From Prevotella sp. (GTDB lineage Bacteria > Bacteroidota > Bacteroidia > Bacteroidales > Bacteroidaceae): a stretch of 34,905 nt of DNA. Positions within the stretch are counted from its first letter, which is position 1; each line of letters begins with the position of its first letter. A model generated the notes under the pieces. The model did no database searches and was not told the DNA's origin. It was given only the letters and a program-made list of their open reading frames with translations. Of this stretch, positions 5,837 to 13,585 are shown in pieces. The stretch spans positions 1-34,905 of the forward strand of contig JAFPEE010000176.1 of the NCBI GenBank assembly GCA_017389705.1, in the 5' to 3' direction. Position numbers and translations under genes: made by a program.

Positions 5837-8464
5837 ATGTTGAGACGTATTATTTTAACAGCCGTATTAGTTGTTGTGACTGCTGTCTGCGCTTTCGCTC
5901 AGATGTCTGACTCTCAAGTTTTAGAGTTCTATGCCCGTGAAATCAAGGCGGGTACCAGCCAGTCGCAGATTGTGACGAAACTCATACAGCGTGGTGTCAA
6001 GGTTGACCAGATCCGTCGACTCCGCAATCAGTACGGAGCCCAGATGAATGGTCAGAGCCAGACAAAGAAAAATATAGGTACAGGTAATAATGTTTCAACC
6101 CTGCGTAGAAATAATGAGCCTGCGCCATCTTCTTCACAACAGTATGTGACAGGCAAGCAGACCGAAACAGGAATCCATCCAACAAATAGGCAATATACAC
6201 AAGGTGACATATGGATAGATGATAATATGCAGCCGAATATGCAGTCGAATATGCAGTCGAATATGCAGTCGGATATACAGTCGAATATGCAGTCGAATAT
6301 GCAACCGAATATGCAGTATAACATGTCGCCAAATATGCAGTATAACATGCAGCCCAACATGCAGCCAGATGTCAATCAGAGTTACTATCCATATTTTCAA
6401 GATGTAGATTTGGACAATGCGAAGAGGGTCTTTGGACGTGATATATTTAATCAGCATGCCTTGAGCTTCGAGCCAAACATGAATATAGCAACCCCCGAGA
6501 ATTATGTGCTTGGCCCTGGTGACCAGGTCATTATTGATATTTATGGTGCATCTCAGAAGAACCTTCAGTTGGAAGTTTCTCCTGAGGGTACTGTTACGGT
6601 TCCAGATTATGGCCCCGTACAGATTGGCGGAATGAGTGTTGCTGCAGCCAATGCTAAAATTCGTCGTAGTCTTGGTTCTCGCTATAGCAGTTCCGAAATT
6701 AGGCTTACTGTTGGCCAGACCCGTACTATCCTCGTCAATGTCATGGGTGAAGTTCGTCTCCCTGGTACCTATACGCTTAGTGCCTTTGCAACAGTTTTTC
6801 ATGCACTCTATATGGCAGGAGGTATCAATGACTTGGGTACGCTTCGTAACATTAAGGTTTACCGTGGTGGACGTCTTATCACGGTTGTGGATATTTATGA
6901 ATATATACTTAATGGTCGTTTAGCGGGCAATATTCGTTTACAGGAGAATGACGTCATTCAGGTGGGTGTCTACGATTGTCTAGTGGACATCGCTGGTAAT
7001 GTCAAACGCCCGATGTCATACGAGATGCGTCGAAGTGAAAGTGTCGGTACACTCATTAAGTATTCTGGTGGTTTTTCGGGTGATGCTTACAAGAAAGCAG
7101 TCCGTCTGATTCGTAAGACAGGTGAGAAATATGCCGTCTACACTGTCGACGAGTTTGATATGAATTCCTTTAGAGTTGATGATGGAGACTCAATTACTGT
7201 TGATGGAATACTTGACCGTTACGACAATATGGTTGAAATCAAGGGAGCTGTATTCCGTCCGGGAAAGTATCAGTTAGGGAAAGGAATCACTTCTGTTCGT
7301 TCCCTTATCCAGCAGGCCGAAGGAGTCACGGAAGAAGCTTTTACTGCCCATGCTATTCTCCATCGTATGAAGTCTGATCGTACTCTCGAGGTCATACCTA
7401 TCGATGTACAGGGCATAATGCAAGGTACAGTGGCGGACCAGCCTTTGCGCAATGAAGATGTACTTTTTATCCCCACAAAGTCTGACCGTATCAGCGACCG
7501 TACACTGACCATCGGTGGTGAAGTGTTCTCGCCAGGCATCTACCAATATGCTGAAAATACCACAATCGAAGACCTTATCATGCAAGCAGGCGGCTTGACA
7601 GATGCTGCATCAACAGCTAAAGTCGATGTCTCGCGTCGTATTGTAGATCCTAAGGCAACCACATCATCCAAGGAGATTTCTAAGACCTTTACGTTCTCTG
7701 TCAAGGATGGGTTCGTAGTCGATGGTTCAGACAGGTTCACGTTGGAGCCCTACGATGTCGTCCAGGTTCGTCGAAGTCCCGGTTTCCAGACCCCTCGTAT
7801 GATTACGGTTTCCGGTGAGGTCATGTTTGAAGGTTCTTACACCTTGATTACTAAAAACCAACGTCTTTCTGATGCAGTCAATGCTGCGGGTGGCGTGACA
7901 GATCAGGCATATGTTCGAGGGGCTCGTTTGGAGCGTCAGATGGATGATGACGAAAAAGCTCGTCGCGACTTCTTGCTCCACCAGCTGCGTATGCAGAGCG
8001 ACGACAAGGATACTATTAATATCAATCAGCTCCAGTTAGGTGACACCTATTCTGTGGGTATTCATCTTGACGAGGCATTGGCTCACCCTGGATCTGATGC
8101 AGACATTCAAATTCGAGAAGGTGACCGTTTAGTAGTTCCGGAATATAATGGCGTTGTCAAGATTTCTGGTGATGTAATGTTCCCCAATACGGTGGCTTAT
8201 CAGGCAGGTAAAGATTACAAGTGGTATGTCAATCAGGCAGGCGGCTTCGGTAACCGAGCCAGAAAGAGTAGGACATGGATTGTCTACCAGAATGGCACCA
8301 TGTCAAAAGTCGGCCGTGGCGTCAAGGTTGAGCCTGGTTGTGAGATTGTCGTTCCGAGTAAGCCCAAGCGTGATGGCTCGCGACTGACACAGTGGTTGAC
8401 TTTAGGTACAAGCGTGACTTCTATGGCCGCTATGATTGCCACTCTTGCTAATGCATTGAAGTAA
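5837..8464 (+). CDS. wza: Polysaccharide export protein, Wza-like with several SLBB domains
   Basis: An 875-residue exported protein that should form the outer-membrane channel for the polysaccharide. Residues 1-21 are a signal peptide ending CAFA; no lipobox is evident. After a helical segment (25-70), residues 130-177 are twelve tandem four-residue units (NMQS, NMQP and variants). The Poly_export domain starts at LGPGD (225-229) and is followed by successive SLBB-like units, each with the pattern I-x-G-E-V-x-x-P-G-x-Y (for example VMGEVRLPGTYTL, IGGEVFSPGIYQY, VSGEVMFEGSYTL). The extreme C-terminus is hydrophobic. Bacteroidetes members are usually this long, well over twice the E. coli Wza. 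It lies between upxY and wzz in the same operon. Confidence 0.9.
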   Translation: MLRRIILTAVLVVVTAVCAFAQMSDSQVLEFYAREIKAGTSQSQIVTKLIQRGVKVDQIRRLRNQYGAQMNGQSQTKKNIGTGNNVSTLRRNNEPAPSSSQQYVTGKQTETGIHPTNRQYTQGDIWIDDNMQPNMQSNMQSNMQSDIQSNMQSNMQPNMQYNMSPNMQYNMQPNMQPDVNQSYYPYFQDVDLDNAKRVFGRDIFNQHALSFEPNMNIATPENYVLGPGDQVIIDIYGASQKNLQLEVSPEGTVTVPDYGPVQIGGMSVAAANAKIRRSLGSRYSSSEIRLTVGQTRTILVNVMGEVRLPGTYTLSAFATVFHALYMAGGINDLGTLRNIKVYRGGRLITVVDIYEYILNGRLAGNIRLQENDVIQVGVYDCLVDIAGNVKRPMSYEMRRSESVGTLIKYSGGFSGDAYKKAVRLIRKTGEKYAVYTVDEFDMNSFRVDDGDSITVDGILDRYDNMVEIKGAVFRPGKYQLGKGITSVRSLIQQAEGVTEEAFTAHAILHRMKSDRTLEVIPIDVQGIMQGTVADQPLRNEDVLFIPTKSDRISDRTLTIGGEVFSPGIYQYAENTTIEDLIMQAGGLTDAASTAKVDVSRRIVDPKATTSSKEISKTFTFSVKDGFVVDGSDRFTLEPYDVVQVRRSPGFQTPRMITVSGEVMFEGSYTLITKNQRLSDAVNAAGGVTDQAYVRGARLERQMDDDEKARRDFLLHQLRMQSDDKDTININQLQLGDTYSVGIHLDEALAHPGSDADIQIREGDRLVVPEYNGVVKISGDVMFPNTVAYQAGKDYKWYVNQAGGFGNRARKSRTWIVYQNGTMSKVGRGVKVEPGCEIVVPSKPKRDGSRLTQWLTLGTSVTSMAAMIATLANALK
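6224..6367 (+). repeat. Twelve in-frame 12-bp tandem repeats inside the export gene
   Basis: Twelve consecutive 12-base units based on AATATGCAGTCG encode NMQS/NMQP/NMQY variants (one unit reads DIQS, one NMSP). As each unit is a multiple of three, copy-number change would lengthen or shorten a linker between the N-terminal helix and the Poly_export domain without breaking the frame. Confidence 0.9.
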
Positions 8465-8500
8465 TAGGTTGGTGTATAATAAATTCAATATTCAAGAATC

Positions 8501-9598
8501 ATGAATAGTGAAAATCAACAAATCAAGTCACGAAGGCAGAAAGGCATCGATTTTATGTTGCTCTTTCATATTCTGCTAAATTATAAAAAATTATTTGCTA
8601 AAGTGTTAGGCATTGCCTTTGTGTTGGGCTGTGTCTATGTATTCTCATTGCCTAAATATTATGAGTGTGAAGTCAAGTTGGCTCCAGAACTTTCCGGCAG
8701 TCGTAGCTCGTCCTCACTGACGTCTATTGCCCGTTCCTTTGGCATGAAGTTAGGAAGTTCTTCGTTGGGCAATGCCAGCGAGGCTCTATTCCCCACATTG
8801 TATCCTGATCTCATGAACTCCGTCGACTTCAAGACCAGCTTGTTCCCCATTCTGGTTCGCCAAGAAGACAGTCTCGCCACCAAGACCTATTACGACTATC
8901 TGCTCAACGATCAGAAGCAGCCTTGGTGGAGTGCTGCCATTGGTGGAGTATTGGAAGCTATTGCTGATATGTTTGCCTCCGAGGACTCTTTGGAGCAGAA
9001 GACAGAAGTCAATCCTTTCCGCCTAACCAAGAAACAGACAGCCATTGTCAAAATTATAAATAAGAAGGTTGTCTGCGATGTCGACAAGAAGACCATGGTC
9101 ATCACCATCGATGTCACCGATCAGGACCCCTTGGTCTGTGCTACTGTGGCTGATTCCGTCAAGCAGCGATTGCAGGACTTTATTACTGATTATCGTACCA
9201 ACAAGGCCCGTGTTGACTTAGAGTACAATAAAAAACTTTGTGCCGAGGCAAAACAGCGTTATGAGAAAGCCCGTTCACTCTATGCCAATTTTGTTGATTC
9301 CAATCAGGACGTGTTGTTGCAGAGTGTTCGCAGTCAGGAAACATATCTGGAAAACGAAGTTCAAATACAATATAATGCATATTCTTCTTATGCAGCGCAA
9401 TTACTTAGTGCCGAGGCTCAGGTGCAGCAGGAAACGCCAGCCTTTACAACCCTTCAGAGTGCCACCGTACCTTTGAAACCAGAAGGTCCTAAAAAGAAAC
9501 GAATTCTATTAGTTTTCCTGTTCTTAGCATTCCTTGGCACTTCTGTGTGGGTATTGCATAAGGAAGGGCAGCTCAAATCGCTATTAGGATTTAGTTGA
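8501..9598 (+). CDS. wzz: Chain-length determinant protein (Wzz/PCP family)
   Basis: A 365-residue inner-membrane polysaccharide co-polymerase that sets polymer length. The layout is classical: cytoplasmic N-terminus, membrane segment at about 33-52 (FAKVLGIAFVLGCVYVFSL), a periplasmic portion with coiled-coil character (about 225-300), and a second membrane segment at about 334-352 preceded by the proline-rich PLKPEGPKKKR. No tyrosine kinase domain follows, so it is a kinase-less type. Its last codons (LKSLLGFS) and the downstream hairpin are repeated 629 bases further on, see the repeats at 9572 and 10201. Confidence 0.9.
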   Translation: MNSENQQIKSRRQKGIDFMLLFHILLNYKKLFAKVLGIAFVLGCVYVFSLPKYYECEVKLAPELSGSRSSSSLTSIARSFGMKLGSSSLGNASEALFPTLYPDLMNSVDFKTSLFPILVRQEDSLATKTYYDYLLNDQKQPWWSAAIGGVLEAIADMFASEDSLEQKTEVNPFRLTKKQTAIVKIINKKVVCDVDKKTMVITIDVTDQDPLVCATVADSVKQRLQDFITDYRTNKARVDLEYNKKLCAEAKQRYEKARSLYANFVDSNQDVLLQSVRSQETYLENEVQIQYNAYSSYAAQLLSAEAQVQQETPAFTTLQSATVPLKPEGPKKKRILLVFLFLAFLGTSVWVLHKEGQLKSLLGFS

Positions 9599-9668
9599 AT
9601 CCCCAATTGATTCATTTGTTCCGAAAGACCAAGAAAAAATATTTTTCTTGGTCTTTCGCTCGATTTGC
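9572..9668 (+). repeat. Direct repeat copy 1: wzz 3' end plus hairpin
   Basis: This 97-base segment, from the final wzz codons (LKSLLGFS and stop) through the hairpin to CTCGATTTGC, recurs as a slightly diverged copy at 10201-10300. Identical blocks include CTCAAATCGCTATTAGGATT and CCCCAATTGATTCA. Beyond the repeat the flanks differ. Confidence 0.9.
9622..9658 (+). terminator. Perfect 17-bp hairpin after wzz
   Basis: CGAAAGACCAAGAAAAA (9622-9638) and its exact reverse complement (9642-9658) flank a three-base loop. The A/T-rich top and the position 23 bases after the wzz stop suggest a terminator or attenuator, though no T-run follows the stem. The second copy at 10251-10290 preserves the stem, including one compensating G-C to A-T change. 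Confidence 0.6.
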
Positions 9669-9783
9669 CTCTACTAATTTTCCATCTTCCTCGACACACT
9701 ATATATTGTTAAGCAGGTCCTAATCGCTTCCTATGTGAGCAAAGAGCCCATGTCTGTCACAGTTTGGCTCCGCTAAGAAACAA

Positions 9784-9822
9784 GTTCCCAGCGTGGGAAC
9801 ACCTTGTTCCCACGCTGGGAAC
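9784..9822. repeat. Nested palindrome
   Basis: GTTCCCAGCGTGGGAAC (9784-9800) and GTTCCCACGCTGGGAAC (9806-9822) are exact reverse complements separated by ACCTT. Each arm is itself a palindrome, GTTCCCA and TGGGAAC around three bases. It can therefore form one long hairpin or two small ones, or act as a pair of protein-binding sites about 22 bp apart. Confidence 0.9.
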
Positions 9823-9867
9823 GTCTGGTTTGCTACGGGCAAAGTCATGCTCATCGAGTAGCCATGT

Positions 9868-9891
9868 TTCAATTTGCAATAACAAATTGAA
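9868..9891. repeat. 9-bp inverted repeat
   Basis: TTCAATTTG (9868-9876) and CAAATTGAA (9883-9891) form a perfect inverted repeat with a six-base spacer. It ends five bases before the 11-bp repeat array and so may belong to the same functional unit. Confidence 0.7.
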
Positions 9892-9896
9892 GTTTG

Positions 9897-9973
9897 GTAG
9901 AGGTTATGTAGAGGTTATGTAGAGGTATAGTAGAGGAAAAGTAGAGGGAAAGTAGAGGGAAAGTAGAGATAGA
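9897..9973 (+). repeat. Seven 11-bp iteron-like tandem repeats
   Basis: Seven units of exactly 11 bases, each beginning GTAGAGG (the last GTAGAGA) followed by a variable A/T-rich four bases (TTAT, TTAT, TATA, AAAA, GAAA, GAAA and a final degenerate one). The 11-bp period places each core on the same face of the helix, as in protein-binding iterons. The GTAGAGG core also occurs at 10362-10368 in the capsule leader. Confidence 0.85.
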
Positions 9974-10200
9974 AAACTTTGCAAAGCACTTATTAATAAG
10001 TAGTTAGATTGGTTTTAGTAGAAGGAAACTAAATCTTTATGATTTTATCGCACATACTTTACGTTAATAAATACTTGTTCCCACGGGAAAACGACAGAAG
10101 ATCATTCTGCTCTTTGACACCAAGTCCATCCTTGACAAGACAATCCATTATATAAACATGCGCACGCAAGAACAGAATGACGCATCGCCGAAGTCAGGAA

Positions 10201-10300
10201 CTCAAATCGCTATTAGGATTTAGTTTAACCCCCAATTGATTCAGATGTTCCGAAAATCCAAGAAAATATATTTTTTTTCTTGGTTTTTCGCTCGATTTGC
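10201..10300 (+). repeat. Direct repeat copy 2: wzz-end remnant with hairpin
   Basis: The second copy of the segment at 9572-9668. Read in one frame it still encodes ELKSLLGFS, the C-terminus of Wzz, with no gene upstream, so it is a gene-end remnant. Its hairpin (CGAAAATCCAAGAAAA 10251-10266 with TTTTCTTGGTTTTTCG 10275-10290) is preserved at 15 of 16 pairs. It runs into a promoter that copy 1 lacks. Confidence 0.9.
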
Positions 10301-10310
10301 ACTACCTTTG
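10280..10310 (+). promoter_or_regulatory. Promoter for the second half of the capsule operon
   Basis: TTGG (10280-10283), 19 bases, then TACCTTTG (10303-10310). The -33 element lies in the right arm of the copy 2 hairpin, so cruciform or protein binding there would affect initiation. The predicted start near 10317 leaves a leader of nearly 400 bases before wzx. Confidence 0.6.
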
Positions 10311-10711
10311 TAGCGTTATAGTGCACTAAACCTATTGAATCTACGGGCTTCGAGCCCTTGTGTAGAGGTGGTAATTGGTTGAACTATACCCTTTTAGCTT
10401 ATTTGCTCCTCCCTTTTTTCTTACGAAGAATAGGGAAAGGGTATTAGTATATAATGGCTATGTCCATCCATATTCCATCTCTATCTTTCAGACAAAGGAC
10501 TTTATATACGACTGCCCCCCAGATAGTTGGTAGTGTACACTTTTATGGATCCCATTGTCGGGAAGTTATTGGAACAAAACATATAGTCAGGATTACTTCA
10601 ATATTGCTGAAAATTTGCTCAATACATGAGTATAACAAAGGCGCTTCAAAACATAGGCCACTATGATAGAAGATGTGGAAACCCTCTTGATTTATCAAAA
10701 TTTTGAAAACA
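10311..10711 (+). promoter_or_regulatory. Long structured leader upstream of wzx
   Basis: No recognised gene lies here. Successive structures are TAGTGCACTA (10319-10328), a GGGCT-TCG-AGCCC hairpin (10345-10357) extended by CTAC and GTAG, and a larger hairpin closed by ATACCCTTT (10386-10394) and AAAGGGTAT (10436-10444) with inner stems TCCCT/AGGGA and TTCTT/AAGAA. Downstream is a weak 70-codon frame from 10454, and a 26-codon frame (10626-10706) that overlaps the upstream edge of the wzx start region. The length and structure fit a regulatory leader, possibly a target for UpxY. Confidence 0.45.
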
Positions 10712-12043
10712 ATGAACGACGCAAAAGAACGTACTAAAAAGGTACGATTGAACATTATCGGTTCGACACTCCTAAAAGGAGTTAATATCCTTGTTAGTCT
10801 TTTGTTGATTCCTTTGACTATTAAATTTGTGAATTCTACCCAATATGGTATTTGGTTGACAATAAGTTCTATTGTGGCATGGATAGGCTATTTTGATTTA
10901 GGGCTGTCTTTGGGATTTAAAAACAAGTTTGCAGAGGCAAGGGCATTAAACAAAGTTAGTTTAGCAAAACAGTATGTCAGCACAACTTATGCCGTGATTT
11001 TTTTGCTGTTTTCTTCTTTGGCATTGATTGGATTGGTCTTGAATTCATTTATTGATTGGGCATCTTTTTTGAATTTAGAATTAAGCTATACTTCAGAGCT
11101 TCAGATGGTATTTGGTATACTGATAGTCTATTTTAGCTCAAATATGATTCTGAGAATTGTATGTACCATGTTAGATGCTTGCCAAAGGAATGTTATATCC
11201 GATTTTATTCTGACTATAGGGCAAATACTTATGCTGGCTGTTATCTATATTATGATGCATGTTATTCCGAAAGGCAGTTTAATTATCTTGTCTTTGGTGT
11301 ATTCATGTACTCCGCTTATAGTTTTAATCATAGCGACGCTCATTGTGTTCAGACTTCCAGAGTTTAGGAGTTTTGCACCCACATTCTCTACTATACACTT
11401 TAAGCTTACTGGTTCAATCTTGTCATTGGGCGTTCAATTTTTTTTTATTATGGTCTCTATGTTGATGATATATCAAATAGTCAATGTCATCATAGCAAGA
11501 AACCTAGGACCGGAAGTTGTTACACAATACAATGTAGCCTATAAATATTTTAGTATATTGCTGATGGGCATGATCGTTATATTGAATCCTCTGTGGGCTG
11601 CTTTCACTGAGGCATATACTAAAAATGACAAAGTTTGGATGAAGAATGTGTTACGCAATATGGAGAAGATGATACCAGTCATCGTACTAGCTATGTCAGT
11701 CATGTTTTTATGTTCAGACTTATTTTTTAAGTTATGGGTTGGTGATGACGTTGACATACCTCTTATTACTTCAGGCTCAATAGCATGCTATGCCTTGATG
11801 CAAGTGATAGCTAACATTTACATGTATTTGATAAATGGAATAGGAAAGGTGAGACTGCAAACCACCATATATGCAACATTCGCACTCTTGGCTATTCCTG
11901 TTATGGATTATTTCTGTAAATTGTTCGGAGTGCCAGGTTTACTTTTTATACCGACATTAGTTTATTTGCTTCAAGCTATTATGGGCAGGATTCAGATTAG
12001 AATGCTAATTAGTGATACGGCGAAAGGAATATGGAACAAGTAA
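10712..12043 (+). CDS. wzx: Flippase for lipid-linked oligosaccharide (Wzx family)
   Basis: A 443-residue integral membrane protein of the MOP exporter superfamily that moves the undecaprenyl-linked repeat unit to the periplasmic face. It has about 12 to 14 hydrophobic segments along its full length, beginning LLKGVNILVSLLLIPLTIKFV, typical of the polysaccharide flippases. I use the ATG at 10712; a TTG at 10703 in the same frame is less likely. Base composition is much more AT-rich than in the housekeeping genes, consistent with acquired capsule genes. It opens the second half of the locus, after the long leader, and is followed by the acyltransferase 20 bases later. Confidence 0.88.
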   Translation: MNDAKERTKKVRLNIIGSTLLKGVNILVSLLLIPLTIKFVNSTQYGIWLTISSIVAWIGYFDLGLSLGFKNKFAEARALNKVSLAKQYVSTTYAVIFLLFSSLALIGLVLNSFIDWASFLNLELSYTSELQMVFGILIVYFSSNMILRIVCTMLDACQRNVISDFILTIGQILMLAVIYIMMHVIPKGSLIILSLVYSCTPLIVLIIATLIVFRLPEFRSFAPTFSTIHFKLTGSILSLGVQFFFIMVSMLMIYQIVNVIIARNLGPEVVTQYNVAYKYFSILLMGMIVILNPLWAAFTEAYTKNDKVWMKNVLRNMEKMIPVIVLAMSVMFLCSDLFFKLWVGDDVDIPLITSGSIACYALMQVIANIYMYLINGIGKVRLQTTIYATFALLAIPVMDYFCKLFGVPGLLFIPTLVYLLQAIMGRIQIRMLISDTAKGIWNK

Positions 12044-12063
12044 TTGCAAAAATTTAGGAGATT

Positions 12064-12792
12064 ATGAATGGTTATTTAGTTGCTTTTGTCATAGCTTTCT
12101 TGGTGCTTTTGTTCAGGAATGTCTCATTTGTTATAGCGTATATTCCGATAGTGAAATTGTTTTTTCTATTAAAAGAGAAGAAAGATAAAAATGGAGGTAG
12201 CTCTTCTGAAATCCCTGTTGCTGAGAAAGCTTCATCGTTAAAGGTTTATTTCCATGAACTTTATTCTGGTTTTGTTGCCTACTATCTTTTTCGTTTGTCT
12301 TATACCCCTTTTCATGGTCTTCGCAATTTTGTTTATAGGTATGTATGTGGAATGAAACTGGGGCTCAACGCTGTCATTTACTATGGTGCAGAAGTGCGTA
12401 ATCCTTCTAAGATAGTAATAGGCAGGGGTTCCATAATAGGAGACCATTCCATATTGGATGGAAGGAATGGTATTGTTATTGGCGAAGATGTGGTGTTTGC
12501 CAGTGATGTTAAGATTTGGACAGAACAGCACGACCATCGAGATCCCTATTTCCGATGTGATACACAAGATCATAAACCTGTAATTGTAGACAATCGTTCA
12601 TGGATAGGTTCACATACGGTTATTCTTCATAGCGTTCATATTGGAGAGGGTGCTGTTGTGGCTGCTGGTGCAGTTGTGACTCACGACGTACCTCCATATA
12701 CGATAGTGGCTGGTGTACCAGCCCAAAAAATAGGTGAGCGTAATCAGGATTTGAGATATTCTTTTAATGGTAGCCATAGACGCTTCATATAA
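12064..12792 (+). CDS. Hexapeptide-repeat acyltransferase, WcaF-like
   Basis: A 242-residue O-acetyltransferase that probably acetylates a sugar of the repeat unit. Residues about 1-35 are hydrophobic, suggesting attachment to the inner membrane, an extension that short WcaF proteins lack. From about residue 110 the sequence forms a left-handed beta helix ([71 protein letters not shown]), ending [12 protein letters not shown]. The histidine in EQHDH matches the catalytic region. The acyl group and sugar are not known. Confidence 0.85.
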   Translation: MNGYLVAFVIAFLVLLFRNVSFVIAYIPIVKLFFLLKEKKDKNGGSSSEIPVAEKASSLKVYFHELYSGFVAYYLFRLSYTPFHGLRNFVYRYVCGMKLGLNAVIYYGAEVRNPSKIVIGRGSIIGDHSILDGRNGIVIGEDVVFASDVKIWTEQHDHRDPYFRCDTQDHKPVIVDNRSWIGSHTVILHSVHIGEGAVVAAGAVVTHDVPPYTIVAGVPAQKIGERNQDLRYSFNGSHRRFI

Positions 12793-12802
12793 TCAGGGTA
12801 TT

Positions 12803-13585
12803 ATGAAAATAACAGTAGTTACGGTATGTTATAATGCTGTTAACCTGATAGAACAGACCATTCGCTCTGTCTTAGAGCAGACGTATACAGATATTGAATA
12901 TGTTGTTATTGATGGAGGCAGTGTTGACGGTACAAACGATGTCATTGGGAAATATAAGGAAAGCATTTCCTATGTTGTGTCTGAGCCAGACAATGGCATT
13001 TATGACGCCATGAATAAAGGCATTAATGTATCTACTGGCGATTTTATAAATTTCTTAAACGCAGGGGATGTCTTCTGTAATTCACGTGTCGTAGAAGATG
13101 TGGTGCATGGTATAAAAAAAACGTGTAAGCCTTGTGAAGTCGTTTATGGAGATGTTATGTATAAGTATGCTTTTGGTAAAAAGTACGTTCCTTCAAAGCT
13201 GCTTACAAAGATCAGGTATGATATGGTTTTTTCCCACCAAAGTGTTTTTGTGCAATCGGAAATACTTAAGAATCGTCCCTTTAGCCTAAATTACAGGTTG
13301 GCTGCTGATTACGATTTTTTGCTTTGGGCATATTTGAATGGTTGTTCTTTTGTACAGTTGTCTATGCCAGTATCAATTGTCGATGTAACAGGTGGCGCAA
13401 CAAATAGTAATTTTGTGAAATCCCGGAAAGAATCTTTTGAGATTCAGCTTTCTTATGGGGGGAATCGATTATTATGTTATAGTTGGTTTCTTTGGACTGT
13501 TATATATTTCAAGGTAGTAACTGTCATAAAACGGTATTTACCAAAGAGTATTTTAAAGAAGCTAATTTCTAATTATAATGGGTGA
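12803..13585 (+). CDS. Glycosyltransferase family 2
   Basis: A 260-residue GT-A fold transferase acting at the cytoplasmic face of the membrane. The N-terminus MKITVVTVCYN, the VVIDGGSVDGT segment and SEPDNGIYDAMNKGI are signatures of WcaA/WcaE-like GT2 enzymes; NAGD is the likely metal-binding DxD-type site. The frame is open upstream to 12767, inside the acyltransferase gene, but the family start is the ATG at 12803, 10 bases after the preceding stop. It overlaps wzy by 8 bases. Donor and acceptor sugars cannot be deduced. Confidence 0.88.
   Translation: MKITVVTVCYNAVNLIEQTIRSVLEQTYTDIEYVVIDGGSVDGTNDVIGKYKESISYVVSEPDNGIYDAMNKGINVSTGDFINFLNAGDVFCNSRVVEDVVHGIKKTCKPCEVVYGDVMYKYAFGKKYVPSKLLTKIRYDMVFSHQSVFVQSEILKNRPFSLNYRLAADYDFLLWAYLNGCSFVQLSMPVSIVDVTGGATNSNFVKSRKESFEIQLSYGGNRLLCYSWFLWTVIYFKVVTVIKRYLPKSILKKLISNYNG

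Larger units (their letters stand above)
9669..10200. other. Non-coding island between the two wzz-end repeats
   Basis: No protein-coding gene is recognised in these 532 bases. They hold a nested palindrome (9784-9822), a 9-bp inverted repeat (9868-9891), seven 11-bp iteron-like repeats (9897-9973), the palindromes CTTTGCAAAG (9977-9986) and ACTTATTAATAAGT (9988-10001), and a further TTCCCACGGGAA half-element near 10078. A frame running from about 10073 to a stop at 10221-10223 is open for about 150 bases without a good start. The whole looks like the cis-acting remains of an inserted element. Confidence 0.6.

Noticed and set aside
9897-9973. CRISPR array
   Set aside because: Units are 11 bp, directly abutting, without spacers, and no cas gene is nearby.
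10454-10666. 70-codon frame in the wzx leader
   Set aside because: Composition is not protein-like, no family is recognised, and it lies in a structured leader; an antisense frame of the same length overlaps it.
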